The position numbers were made by a program, and so were the translations under genes. 64,000 nt of DNA. It comes from Pterobdella sp. o SKG-2022. Lineage: Eukaryota; Annelida; Clitellata; Hirudinida; Piscicolidae. Under the pieces are notes generated by a model, which saw only the letters and a program-made list of their open reading frames with translations, was not told the DNA's origin and ran no database searches. The stretch covers positions 19,238,589 through 19,302,588 of the forward strand of contig OZ038320.1 of the NCBI GenBank assembly GCA_964035795.1. The letters are read 5' to 3'. Below, piece by piece: positions 11,513-23,639 of the stretch; the stretch's first letter is position 1; every line of letters begins with the position of its first letter.

Positions 11513-12314
11513 AAGTATATTTTAAAAAATTCAAATTTACTAAAAAATATGGTGTCTCTTAAAAACTATATATTTACTCTAAGTTTACATAAGAATATTG
11601 ATTTCTTTTTTAAATAATTTTTGAGAATTATATATACCTTATTGATGATAAAGTGTTATCAATTATCTTGAAAACTCATGAATCAATAAATGAATAACTA
11701 AATGTATAAATACAAAAATAATTAAGTAAAACTAAAAAATGAATAAACAAACGGAAATTGAACGAATGAATAAAAAAAATAATAAGCAAACAAAGGACAA
11801 AACAGACGGATAAATGAATCAATAAATACAAATAAAAAAACAAATGAGACTTATGTCCTCTTTTAACGGAATATTTCAAAAGAATGAAAATATATTATAA
11901 GCTGGGTCAAAGGAAAAAAATTAATTTTGATAGTAGCCACACGACTGCCTTCGTTATTTTCAATGTTCAGGGCTTGAAAGCAGATGCAAAAAAAAAATTC
12001 TTTTTCGATCTATTGATAACTCCAAAATTGACTTTCTATTCATCCAGGAAACGGAAATAACGGAAAAAAACATTAAAAAGAGACAAAAAAACAGACGATT
12101 AGAGATATTAACATAGTTTATGAAGAGTTATACTATACAAATGTGTCTTGAGTGATGATTTACAGAATTTACAAGAAAATGATTTTATTTCCATATTGAC
12201 GATGCTGCATAGCTGAAAGACTTACTGAAATACTTAGTTATGCCAACTGGTTGGTGAAGTAGTGAGTTTCTCGATCTTAACGAAAAGAAAACATTTCCAC
12301 TGTTTGTGAGTTTG
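11513..12314. other. AT-rich spacer with (AAAT)-like low-complexity tract
   Basis: No gene recognised. 11680-11850 is a loose run of aaataaat/aatgaata units; the minus-strand open frame there (rich in Phe, Leu and Ile) follows from that composition. Confidence 0.45.
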
Positions 12315-12560
12315 AAAAGACCTAAAAAGCTTTTGAGTAAAAAAAGTTGAAGATAAAGGTAGCTATCTTAAAAAAGAACCTTTTGGGTATTGAAAGCCAG
12401 TGAAGCTTGTTTAGACATTGGGTTGAAATGTCGCAGAAGAAAACAACGCGTGCGATATGGTTTTGAAGTTTTTCTAATTTTTTGATGAGTGAAATAATAA
12501 ATAAAGGAACACTAAATAAATAAATGGATAAATAAAGAAATAAAAATGAAAATAATATAT
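12315..12560 (-). mobile_element. LINE fragment, C-terminal end
   Basis: The minus-strand translation has KLEKLQNHIARVVF, then LNKLHWLSIPKRFFFKIATF, close to the KLQNHAARVI and LHWLPVxxRIxFKI motifs near the C-terminus of CR1/L2-type non-LTR elements. Only this end remains. The assignment rests on these two motifs. Confidence 0.65.
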
Positions 12561-12599
12561 GGTCACCCAAGTAAAAAAATCACATTAATGAATATGACT

Positions 12600-12800
12600 A
12601 CAGAAGCATGTAAGTATGTAATGGAGTATTTATGAAGAACTTTTTCTTGTAGATCAAAGCGCTTGCTACAACTTTAATATAGCGTAAACAAACTGTGGAA
12701 CAGGTGCTAATTGTCGGCCCACGCGGGATTGAAACCGGTAACTTTAGATAATTAGTCTCATGCTCAATTACTCAGCTATTGTCTGACAGTGTCGATGAGA
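12600..12800 (-). repeat. tRNA-derived SINE, copy 1
   Basis: On the minus strand the segment starts with a tRNA-like head: a box-A-like tagctgagtaattgagca and a box-B-like ggtttcaatccc about 30 bases on. It is followed by a body shared with the copy at 49315-49482 (acaattagcacctgttccacag, then gtagcaagcgcttygatcta). An intact tRNA fold is not present, so this is a SINE and not a tRNA gene. Confidence 0.75.
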
Positions 12801-13149
12801 TATAAGTCAAGATGGAACTCAATATTCTAAAACTCAGTAGGTCCAAAACTAAAGCTATATGTTCAAAAGAACCCCAATGAAACTATATTGTTTTTTTTTT
12901 GAGGATAGTGAATAAGTAACCAACCATACAAGTGCCTAGAACTGACAAACGGCTTTTTGTAGCTGAATAGTAAAGGTTAGTGGCTGGTTGTAGTTCTGGT
13001 TTGCCCAAGTGCTTTCAGACTTCTTTGCAGCAGAAATTTTCTCTCAAATCAGTGTCGATTTCGAAAATGAATTATTTGCCATTCACTTGTAATTGTAAAG
13101 TTGGTTGGCTGTTTTCACTGATTGGGTGAAAGGTAGGAACCTGTTATTG

Positions 13150-14000
13150 ATACATGTAGTCAACTTTATTTCTATTTTTTTCTGTGAACAGACCACTTTA
13201 ATATGACCTTTCTTATGACAGTAGTTGCATTCATGGTTCTTGAAATGGCAATCAAGTACTTTGGTGTTTTCTTTTGCCGTGTGCAGACAATAGATTAAGT
13301 GGGTTCTGACTTTGACTGCTTCTTCATTATCGGAATTTTACTATCTTGACCTATTTCAAACAGTAGTAATTTTTCCGATCCATGAACTGTTTCTTTAGCT
13401 GTTTTTGATGCTTCTTCTGTTTCCAACGCTATCTGTATTGCCTTGCTGAAAGTCAAGTCGTCTTCTGTAATCTTGAAGAGCGCTTTCAGTACGGCTGTAA
13501 AATCACAAGTAGCTGCATCTTGTCGTATTCGAACAGCTAGCTCTTAAATTATCTCCCCAGGTTTGTGTTGCAAGCTGGACCAAAAGCAGGAACGTTCTCT
13601 CACAATATAATGCTTCTGGTTAGATAGGGTGTTCATAAAATTCTTGATTTCCTCCATTGTAAGGTCGTCTGTTGACTTAGGTGGTGTTTGCTGAAAACCA
13701 AGGGTGCTTAATAGCTTGTACGTATCAGCGCGCTGATGTGTCAGAAATATCTGTTGCTTTGAGACAGAGCTTGTTTTAGAAAATGTGTTAAATATGGCCC
13801 AGTAATCCTTCCATAGATCTACTGATGAGTCAAAGGCGGCGAAACTTGGAATACTCGCTGCTTGTTGAGAAGCCATTGAAGTTTCTGTCGGTGTTTTCAA
13901 TCGAGCACAAAGCTGAGCCATTTGCTGCTGTTGTAACAGCTGTATTAAATCTTTGAACTCTGTAGTCATTGTAATTCGTAGATGAGCTGTAGCTTGAAAC
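13150..14000 (-). mobile_element. Gypsy-type LTR retrotransposon gag fragment
   Basis: A minus-strand frame from ATG at 13969 encodes MTTEFKDLIQLLQQQQMAQL, an IPSFAAFDSSVDLWKDYW motif and a TPPKSTDDLTMEEI motif, as in animal Gypsy-like gag. After a stop at 13544 the reading continues in other frames with RIRQDAATCDF, then ITEDDLTFSKAIQIALETEE, and a CCHC zinc knuckle (C-x2-C-x4-H-x4-C) at about 13190-13240. No protease, RT or integrase follows, and no LTR pair was identified, though 14100-14300 has repeated ttctagaac blocks that could be LTR remains. The element is dead. Confidence 0.8.
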
Positions 14001-14399
14001 CCAGAATTTATTAAATGAAATTGTAATCGATTCGGTAGACTGCACCAATAAATCTTGTTGGGTTGTGTTTCTTGTAACGAAAACGCAATGGACTTGCAAA
14101 TTTTATTAAGTTATAATCAAGTAAGGGAGACAGAAGACACAAGTATGAAATCTCTGACTGTTTATATTTTATAGATTAAAAATATTCTCGAAAATAGAAT
14201 ATTCTAGAACAATGTGTAAAATAGAAACTTCTTGAACAACAAAAAAAAAATGGAACATTCTAGAACAGTATAAAGCATTCTAATATTAAGATATAAGTGC
14301 AAAAATTAATCTCGGTAACATATACACTGACCAAAAACTTTCAAAAGCCAAAAATTAGATAAAATAACCAAAATATATACACCCTAAACACAAAAATCA

Positions 14400-14640
14400 A
14401 AAAAAGACGCTTCAGCTGGCTTGGGCATTTGATGAAACTGCCAAAAAAAACTCCCGCGCGTCAAGCGCTACAAGAAGTCTAAAAACCTGAGAAATGGAAG
14501 CGAGGAAGACCTACCCTCACATGGTAGTCAACAATAAAAAAAACATATTTCTTCAGCTAGAAGTGGACTGGAACGTACCAGTGCAAGAACTCTATACGCT
14601 GGAAGAAACATGTAGAGATAGAAAAAAGTGAAGAAAAGCC
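14400..14640 (+). mobile_element. LINE fragment, C-terminal end
   Basis: The plus-strand translation shows RFSWLGHLMKLPKKTPARQA followed by EKWKRGRPTLTW, the usual end of a LINE polyprotein after the RT. Stops interrupt it. It abuts a minus-strand LINE endonuclease remnant at 14.65 kb, so the two are separate insertions or an inverted rearrangement. Confidence 0.75.
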
Positions 14641-14649
14641 GTAAATCAC

Positions 14650-15600
14650 GTGACGCCTATAAACATAGGATAATACGAACTAAGATTGTCAAAAAAACCC
14701 CAGATGGCTTTGTGGCATCGACGGTGCAGAAAGTTTGTATCTCTAATAACGAGGCTATTGGTGAGCAGAAATCAGAAAGCATTTTCCCATTTTCACTCAT
14801 TTCGCCAAGTCCGTGTTTTTTCATCTCACGCGCTCTATCAGTGTTGCTTGATCCAATCTTCCCATTCATGTCCTCCATTAGGATAAACATGTCTTGGTTC
14901 AGAACCTTGTCTAGAGCTTATTGAAGTTGGACGTAGAAGCCGTTCTTGTCTTTTTCATCCAACTAGGGTTCATAACACATACAAATAAACACCTTTTCGA
15001 AACGTGACTCAAAGCGTGCTGTGATGATGATGCGATCTGACACAGAATCCCATTCCAACAAGCTCTTGACCGTTTTTTCGGATAATAGGAGTCCTAGACC
15101 AGCTTCATGGCGCTCTTCTTCGTTTTGCCTAAATAAAGCAACGTTTTTCCTGTCTGCAGTTTGATCTTTCCATGACCATTCTACGTACTTCACACATGCC
15201 CAAAAGTGGGAGATTTTATTTCTGCATCTCCCTCACTGCTTGTGCCCACCGTCTTGCCTCCCAAAGTGTTTTCACGTTCCATGCTTTGAGAAAAACAGAC
15301 TTGTAAGAAAGCAATTTAGAAATTTTATTTAAAAATGTTTTTGGGTGAGAATGGGTCATGGCCCTGCAGTTCCTTGATGTTTGGCTACAACGCGTCATAA
15401 ATTTTTTAAAGAGTCCCAGCTTTTTCTTAAACAGAGAATTTCTGGTTACATTTGCTTTTGGTTTCTGTAACTTTTTTTTCCATGTGTGGGTAGTCAACCC
15501 GTAGCACAACCCCCAACCTGGAGGGCCAGGGTGCACCGTTTTGTATGAACCCTTCTCCCCAAACCTTTCGAGCATGGTTTAACTTTAAACCAAACCCTTA
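14650..15600 (-). mobile_element. LINE fragment, 5' region and endonuclease domain
   Basis: Minus-strand reading gives AWNVKTLWEARRWAQAVREM (about 15220-15300, the start of an APE-type endonuclease, usual form WNVRTMxxAGKxxQVxxEM), then parts of the catalytic core, then MEDMNGKIGSSNTDR and HGLGEMSENGKMLSDFC (14780-14890), the late endonuclease motifs. Stops and frame changes make it inactive. Confidence 0.8.
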
Positions 15601-16740
15601 GTAATCATTGGGACACAAAAGGCGTTCTACTACGTCAAAGTGCTGCACTATCGGAACAGAGGATATTGAATACTTTTTTAGAAACATGTATCTTTTTTTC
15701 CAAAAAATTTTAATTTAATTCATCAAAAATGAGAATTTGCACAGATAACATTTTTGAAAAAACTTTAATTTTCGATAATAAAACCTTATCATAAAACTTC
15801 AGTATGAAGTTAATAATAATATTAATAATCTACGAAGTTTAGCATAGTGATGTTTAACCCAGGGAATGATGTTTAATCCAACAAGTTATTGTGGAATTTA
15901 TTGTTCCTATATAGCGTTAGAGATAGACAAATAAATTAAATGTAGTTATTGTGTTTAAAGTTGAAAATTAATAATCATAGAAAGGCATATTTTCGTTATT
16001 AATGAATATCCTTGATCAAAAAATTACTAGTTTAGTTTGTTTGGAACTATTTGGTAGTTTTATAAGACCTATAAAATCTTTCAAATTTTCTATTTTTTCA
16101 TCCATTATTTTATTAAACCTCAGTTTTTATTTAGTTCAAACTCTGGCAAATACTTCTTTTTTCGAATGTTATTCCAAAAGTTGTATTTTTAATATTTATT
16201 CTTGATTTTAAATATTTATATGGTATTTTTGAAATAATTTAGCTCCAAAATAAGTTTTTGGGAGGTTTTTTAAAAGCGGCTCTAGACTTTTTTTTACTTC
16301 GATGATCATCCGTGAAGAGGAAGGATGGTACATATTCTTTTTTTGTGTTTACTCTAACAAGGCCAAACAGACGAATACTCTGTTAGATCTTTCAAGACAA
16401 AATTATTTGATATTATAGTTCGAGTAACCCCTTAAGGTTACTAGAGGAAAGGATGTCCAGATTTTTGGCAGGTCTGAAGGTTTGAGCGCTGAGTTGACGT
16501 CATGCTCATTCTAAATTTATTTTTCTGTCAAAACGTTTAAAAATGAAGTTTTCAACTTAAATCTTGCTTATAAAAACTGAGAATACCAGATTAGTTATAA
16601 AACATGAGTATATGTAACCTTTCAGAGACATCATATGTATGAATCCTCAATTGATGTTTTTAAAGTTTAACATGGGTATATAAAAGATAAGAAATCTTTG
16701 ATTATACCTCATTAGAGTATTATTATCATAGAATCAACAA
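15601..16740. other. AT-rich region, no gene recognised
   Basis: I looked here for upstream exons of the transporter terminal exon at 16752 and found none. The open frame at 16002-16205 is low-complexity and has no coding signs. Confidence 0.4.
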
Positions 16741-16751
16741 ATTAAAACCAG

Positions 16752-16888
16752 GAATTATGATTTACTTCGGAAACGGGATGAGACACAGCAAAGAAAATGA
16801 AAGCCTTCTTTCAACCAACAAAAAGATATCTTACACACAAGAAACTGGTCGATTAAAAGAAAATGCCTTAAACTCTGATTCTAAATAA
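16752..16888 (+). pseudogene. Orphan terminal exon of an SLC7 cationic amino acid transporter
   Basis: After an acceptor (accag at 16747-16751) a 137-nt frame encodes IMIYFGNGMRHSKENESLL and 25 more residues, then TAA, with an AATAAA overlapping the stop. It aligns without large gaps to the last exon of the complete transporter at 27720-27865 (IIIYFAYGLKHSNENEKLV) and starts in the same phase. No matching body exons were found in the 16.7 kb upstream, where the 535-residue first exon should be obvious. It is therefore either the relic of a tandem duplicate whose body was lost or lies left of the window, or an exon whose partners I missed. The conserved frame over 45 codons suggests fairly recent or continued constraint. 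Confidence 0.7.
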
Positions 16889-18084
16889 AAATATTTATAG
16901 AAATCGGTAGCCAATTTTTTTTCAATAAACTAAAGCATAATGTTTTGAATCAACACAAATAAGTTAAATATTCAATTAATCTAAAAGTTGCTCTCTTTAG
17001 TTTAACTTTGATTTAAAACTTAGAAAAATTGAATTTTCACCAAGTTTTATTAGTTTATGTTTAGACAATAAGCATTGAGTAATTTCTTATTCATTAAATT
17101 TTCTCAGTGTAAACACTTCTAAAAAGCTATTTTAACTAAAGTTACAATTGAATTTCTACTTAGTTTCATACCATTTGACAATTTTATTTAATCAGATTTT
17201 ATAATATTGTTAGAAAACTTTTTGAATATTGTAATTAAAAAGCTTTGTTTAAATAAAGTATACCAAGTTTTCTCATTGTTTCTTTATGAAAGGTAATTTT
17301 TTCAAAGCTTTAACTTATCATGTTGTTAAAAGAATTTCATAACAAAATTTTTCTGAATTCAAATTTATGGGTATCAAGAAAAAAACAACCATGTATTATT
17401 ATGAAACCACAGATTACCTCGATAGATTCATAGTGTAATGAAAAATTAATTTCACGTTCCAAAATTTCAAAAGAATGTTCTGCCTCTGGAAAGAGCTTTA
17501 AGCATCGTAAATAAACTCTAAATATCCACAAATGTTTGTTATCGGATCATTAATTTTAGTTTTGATAGTTGGTCGCTAATGTTAATTTGAAAAAAAATTT
17601 TTTTCCATTTTTTCAGCTTGACCAAAATTCTCAAGTGGCTCGGTCTACGCTCCTTCTACCGCTTAACTTTTCCCGTTAGCACAACATAGTATATTCTATA
17701 AGCTAAATCTTTTTTTTCTTTCTTTGACCTTTTTATGTAGTTTTAATTATCTTTCAAGCTTAAATTTTATTCTACCAACTTAATCTTTTCTAAAAATTTC
17801 AAGCCCTTGCTTTTTATAGCTAGCGTCTACAGACCAAAATGGTTTCACAATAAGATAAGTAAGCCTTATGGTGAAGCTAAACTATTGAAAATTCTAGCTT
17901 TTAAAAAAATAAATATTATTAAAAATTCTTTGATTATAATTTTGTGTTGAAAATAAATAAACTTATGAAACATATCAACCATCAAACGACAGATTGGAAA
18001 AACAACATAAAAAATATAATTAAAAAATTACATTTAACAACTATAATCAATTTCGAAAAATTTGATAAATTAGTAAAATTAATG
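16889..18084. other. AT-rich region, no gene recognised
   Basis: Long stretch without a supportable frame or RNA gene. The minus-strand frame at 17337-17531 is short and resembles nothing I know. Confidence 0.4.
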
Positions 18085-19065
18085 AATTAGTATAGCCCGA
18101 AACATCATTATCATCATCATAGTTATTCTGCCATCGGCAGGTTCTTCAAACCAGGTGTTTCCATCTTCTTCTATCTTCAGCCTTTCTCTTTAATGCTCCA
18201 AAACCCTCATCCATTATGCCATTCAGCATTTTTCTCCTTATTCTTCTTTTTGATGGTATTTCTTTCATCCGTACTTTTAAGCGATTTTTAGCAAATTTTC
18301 GTGGCGCAGGATATAGCCTATCCATCTTGATTTTCTTCTTTTTATAAGTGCCATCAATCCTCTGCTTTCATTAACTCGGCTTAAGACTTCTTCATTGGTC
18401 AGCTTGTCAGTCTACTTCACTTTCTTCGTTAGTCTTCAAATCTACATTTCTATAGCTTCCAATTTTTTTTCCGCCTTGCGAATAGCCCACGTTTTTGCTG
18501 CATACGTCGCCACACTACACACCAGGGTCTTGACCAGCTTTTTTTTTGGTGGCTTGTCTGAATTCACCTGTTAGGATTGGTTTCAGGTGAGTGAAAAAAT
18601 TTTTAACTATTCCAATCCGTACTCTAGTGTCTTTTTTGGTGTAATAATTTTTCGAAAGGTAGCTCTCCAGGTGCTTAAATTCTTTCACTTGTTCAAGTGC
18701 GACTTCGTCAATGGTTACACTGATCTTGCCAGGTTTTCTTCCAAACTTCATAGCCTCGGTTTTTTTTAGCTATTTATTTTCATTTCATAGCTTTTGACCT
18801 CTCTGTTCGTTTCTTACACGATATTCTATAATTCTTTCTCTGTTCCAGCTACCATGCCCTGGTCATCTGCAAACCTTACTGCTTTGATCAGTACTTTCCT
18901 ACTTTGACCCCCTCCTCCAGTGAGTGCAGATCTTTCCTCATTATTGCTTCTGCATAAATGTTGAACAGCACAAGTGAAATGAGGCATCCTTGTCTTACGC
19001 TTTTTACTATCAAGCAGGGCTCAGTTACTTTGGAATTAATTCTGACCACTGCGGTCGGTTCCATA
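18085..19065 (-). mobile_element. LINE fragment, RT palm to C-terminus
   Basis: Minus-strand reading gives RT motif B VRQGCLISLVLFNIYAEAIM (about 18950-19010), motif C RFADDQGMVAGTE (about 18840-18890), then PGKISVTIDEVALEQVKEFK (18650-18740) and the C-terminal RRKSRWIGYILRHENLL (about 18290-18340). The motifs are split over several frames. This family differs from the LINEs at 4.96 and 7.44 kb. Confidence 0.82.
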
Positions 19066-20529
19066 TGACCTATTTAAAATAGTGGCTTGGAAACTTTATA
19101 TGAGAATTTTTCATTCATTCTGAAAACAAAATAGGTCAAAAAAACAAAATTCATCAGATTTCTAAGTCACGATAAAAACGTTCATATGAATCTCCTCGTT
19201 TTTTGCTTTTTTATCTTACACGAACTTTCTCAAGTATTTCAATGGATTTTCAACATTCCATCATTGTGAGTCAACTGTAAAAGCCTAAATGTTGAAAATT
19301 TAATCTTCGATCTCAGTTATCTTGTAAAGCAACTTTCCAAAAAATTATTTTACACCTTTGCGATTCATGCCCAAGTTTTGAAATAATTCTTTTAAATATT
19401 TTTTTTTGCAACTTGTGGGGATGAAAAAGTTATTATTAAAAAGAAAACTGTATACAAATAGTTCTTAATTTACGTACACGCTCATGGAAGAAAACTCAAA
19501 TTTTAATAATAAATTGATTAAAATGCTTATTTTGTTTTAAAATAACTTCAAAAGTTAAACAATTTTTTTGATATTTTTCTCATTCAAAGTAAAGTTTACT
19601 ACGCATTCAAATTTTGCATAGATCATTAGTACATGAAAAATTTGATTTTGTCGAAAATTTTAGCTTGAAAAAGTATTAAAAAAAATTTCGCATTTCATGA
19701 AGTTATTTTCAAACATTGATACGCGGTGTCTCCGAATAACTAAAATACTTTATTCAATATCATTTTAACATAAACTAATTAAACTTAACTTATATATATG
19801 AGTATATATGAAATACTCGTTGGTCGCTTGTTATTAAACATGCGCACTAATCTGTAGAATATTGATTTTTTGTCGTGTTAAAGCATAGACAACAGTATTT
19901 ATTAATCTTATTGTTTCGTCCATGAAAGTAAAAAGATGCTACGAGGATTGTCACAGATTCCATGATTTGATTTTTTTATAAAAATGAATAAGTATGATGT
20001 TTTGAAGTCTAGTGGAGCCCTTTTGTATATCCATCTCATATTCAGTTGCATCAATAAAATTACTCTCGTCTTTCTATATACAACTGGTATAGAATTTGAG
20101 CCAAGAGCTTTAATATGAGGCAATTATTGAATAGCACTTGTTGTATGTTCCAGTTACATAATCATCTAGTGTCACGTTGAGACCTAAGAGAAACCGGCCA
20201 AAAAAGAATGACAAAAAAAAATTATAAAAGAGTAAGAAATTATAGGAAGCGAAAAAACAGCAGTAGTTGATAAAAATGAAAATATTCAAACAGATGAAAA
20301 TGAAATGAGAACAATCAATTTTGAAATTTGTCAAACTAATACTCTTCACAAATGCAAAAGGACACGATTTAGATTTGTAAATGTTGAATTTTAATTATAA
20401 TAAAATCAAATCTTTTTTGAAATTTCTAAGCACTTTTGATAAGAATAAAAATGCAAGACTGCTGGTTTTTAAAGCAATTATATTATTTTTGGAGGTTAGT
20501 AGGTAAAAAAATTCATTTTAAATCATGCT
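19066..20529. other. AT-rich region with a fold-back family remnant
   Basis: No gene was found. 19620-19745 contains tgtcgaaaattttagctt and tgaagttattttcaaacattga blocks shared with the repeats at 11.34 and 44.4-45.8 kb. Short open frames at 19908-20349 (minus) are Phe/Ile-rich artefacts of composition. Confidence 0.4.
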
Positions 20530-22460
20530 TCTGTACGTATTCTTATAGGTAAGACAGCAGTCAACTCATACATTTTCGTCACTCAACTTTATTGAGTAGG
20601 TGCACAGTTTAGACTACAGGGTTCTAATCCTTCTAACACAACTTACCAGAATGTTGTTACTCTACTACGAAAACGACCTTCAGGCAGACGAAGTTAAAGC
20701 AAGTATTTGTTACACGTGGACACGAGCGTCTCACATAGCCATACCAACAAAAACAAAGGTTTTGCAGTATTGTAAATATGTCAAACACTCCATGTTTTTA
20801 GAAAGAGAGTGACGATGAGCTTCTGTCTTTTGGCTTAACGACACATATTCTACAGATCATGAAACTTTCATTCCGCTGTAGCCTTTGAAAATCAGCACTT
20901 TTTGGGACTTAGTTTTTACTGCCATATATAACAGTGTAGGACACCGACAAGATGGGTATAATTTGCCCGAAATTCCAAGGGGGTATGTTCAGAAGTCAAT
21001 ATTAGCAAAAGTTTTATAAGTTTACTTCCAACTGGTGATTACTGCCAAACTCACACCTCCACTTGAACACAACACATCACTATGTTAGCAAAACTTGGTT
21101 TTTACATCCATTGTGGCTTTTTCAACAGTTACCTCTTCAATAGGTCTACTATTCAAAAAAGACGCTATATTGAGGCTTCTTGGACATATATAAATACAAT
21201 CCTTTAGTCTTTCAGACAAACTGTTACCTTTCTTGTAGACCCAGAGAAAGCATGAAAAACAAAATTTTAGTTAAGATCAACACTTCCGGCATGCACTAAA
21301 ATTAAAATCTCCAGCTGCTCTCATCATAAATATGAGTTTTTTAGAGTATATGAAGACAGAACTTAAGCATTATAGGTACTGAGTACGACATTGTCATATG
21401 ACTACCCATATTTTTGTCAAAGAACCGGTTGTTTCGAATCTTTTATAAATAAATCTTGGCCATTTGACAAAAATAAAATAAGAAATCTGGCATTTCAAGT
21501 TTTCTAAAAATTATTCTGAAAATAAATGCAACAAAATCGTTTCAGAGGGGCAAAATTGATATATGACCACCTTGTTTTTCGGACTCTTTCAGTGTCAATA
21601 GTTAATTGAATGACTTATTTTGATGATTTCGATGCCCTTATTGACATTGAATTGATTAGCATTTTGAAAAAAATTAGTTGAAGCTTTTTTAAAACAAATT
21701 TTTATCTCAAACATTCTTTGGTTTCCGTTTTCATAGATATTTTGCACCATTGACGTCCAAACAAAATTTTTTAGATTGAATTGAGTTAAACAATTGCCGA
21801 TTTGTTTATACAACCAACTTTTTGTGCACTTTGAAGTATCGATTGGCGTACTTTTATTTTTAACTTGGACCACTGGGGTTGTCAATTTATCAATATTTAT
21901 AATGAACTCATAGCTGAGTTGTTTATCAGTACTTACTCGACTCTAACGATGCAAACAGCCCTCCAAACCCGAGTTTTCTAAATTCCTACATAATCACTTT
22001 GAGCAGGACGCGATCAAAGGCCTTCTTCAAGTCTATAAAAGCACAAAACGTGCAGTTTTTTAATAGCTAGGCATTTTTTCTGCAATTGTAAAACAATAAA
22101 AACTACTTCAGTGGCGCTTTTACCTAAAATAAAGCAAAACTGAGTGTTATCAATATCCAATAATTGTCTTATTTTTCTTTCTAGAACATACGCAACAAGC
22201 TTTCTCACATCTGTAAGCTTGAGGTTTATATAATCTTTTCAAACCAGTGCATCTGTAAACCTTCAATATATTGAAAATGATGCTTTAATGTTAATCAGCG
22301 AAAATGAGACCTTCAACAAAAACTGATTCAACAGACTGGATCAAGATTTCTAATTATTCAGGTCTTGACACCTTCAAAATTTAGATGATCTTGTCATGAG
22401 GTTGCACTGGTTTGCGAAACTTTTTGTTAAATGGGATCATGACCTTTAATAGTGTGACAG
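20530..22460 (-). mobile_element. LINE remnant, partly deleted
   Basis: The left part (20.53-21.2 kb) repeats the sequence at 60-600 in the same orientation, including the GGGxELAVIT region and the flanking end. The right part (22014-22208) translates on the minus strand to RKLVAYVLERKIRQLLDIDN, then QFCFILGKSATEVVFI and AIKKLHVLCF, the fingers-to-motif-A region of the same type of RT. Motifs B and C between them are missing or unreadable, so an internal deletion is likely. Confidence 0.75.
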
Positions 22461-23159
22461 AAAGAGAGGAACTAAATATCGGGAAAACAAAAAAAAGGAA
22501 TTGTTCGACTAATTGGATTCAACATATGATAGTCTTTTATGATGTTTCACCCAGGCATTTTTTGAGCCTCAATTAATGAGGGTTCGCCAACACAATTTCA
22601 GACATACTTCTAAATATTATATCTTGGTTCCATTGATACATTTGTTTAACAAAGACCAGATGTAATATTAAGAAATTTTCTCCTTTCCGCTTTATTTTTT
22701 CACAAGATGCTTCGCAACAAGTTAAGGTTCGTTATAAGCTGCTTTAAGCTTCAGTACATGACGACTGAATTCAAAGATTTTTCAAAGCCGTATAACGATT
22801 TCTTTTCTTCTTCACAGTGTCATTTTCACTGCATTCTACCACCCTGTTTGTCTTTTTCACCAAGGGCTCATAGATGTACTACAAAACTCAAAAAAAGTTT
22901 CAAGAAAGAACTTTCAGAGATGTACCCATATTTTTTTCCTATTGGAATATTGACTTAAGTCGCACTTTCACGTAGAAAAAAATCGAGATCGAAAACCATT
23001 AAAAATTTTACTATGTACACTCATCTCCAAAAATGCTTGAAATTCTTTACCACAATTTTAAGTCTTCCACAAGGAAAAAACTCAGAACCACCAGAGTTAT
23101 AGGTCACAAAGTGGGACGGATGTTGGCGTCCAAAAAATCGTTGTCTTATGCAAAGGCTA
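22461..23159. other. Spacer between LINE remnants
   Basis: No gene recognised. The open frame at 22707-22958 (plus) has no domain and no support. Confidence 0.35.
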
Positions 23160-23465
23160 GAATTTGCTCATTTTCGGAACCACGCATGCCCTAACCAAAA
23201 CCACCATGAACGTTCTCAAAACCAGCAAACATCTCACAAAAATCCCCTCTCCAGTCACCCAGTGGGATGAATACCTCAGAAACTGGGTTCTTTGAGATAA
23301 AATTTTGTGAGCCATTACGAAATTCTAATGTTTCCTCATTTGAGCAACCAACTTTTAAAGCATAAACTGAAACAAGCTTAACACACTCACCAGAAACAAA
23401 ACGTAGTACAAGAATCGTGTCTGAAATTTGTTGGTTATAACAGAAAAGCAGCCTCAAGTTGCAAG
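23160..23465 (-). mobile_element. LINE fragment, endonuclease domain
   Basis: The minus-strand frame reads VLRFVSGECVKLVSVYALKV followed by GCSNEETLEF, then FIPLGDWRGDF and FENVHGGFG. This matches the late APE endonuclease region of LINEs (usual SAYAPQVGC, GGDLNGHVG and HGGFGYG). The catalytic residues are decayed. Confidence 0.75.
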
Positions 23466-23639
23466 GGATCTGTGCAGCTAAACGTCAATTTCAAAAATAG
23501 TTTAAAAAAGAGAATTTTTTAGTTAACTTCAAAAAGTCTGAATTCAACATTAAAACTTGAGAAAAATTGAAAAGTTTATCAAACTTGAATTGTTAAAAAA
23601 ATAAGATATTCAAGTAACAATAAACAAAAATTTTCAGAA

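Noticed and set aside
12600..12800. tRNA gene suggested by A and B box-like sequences
   Set aside because: No complete cloverleaf; the sequence recurs with a shared non-tRNA body, so it is a SINE.
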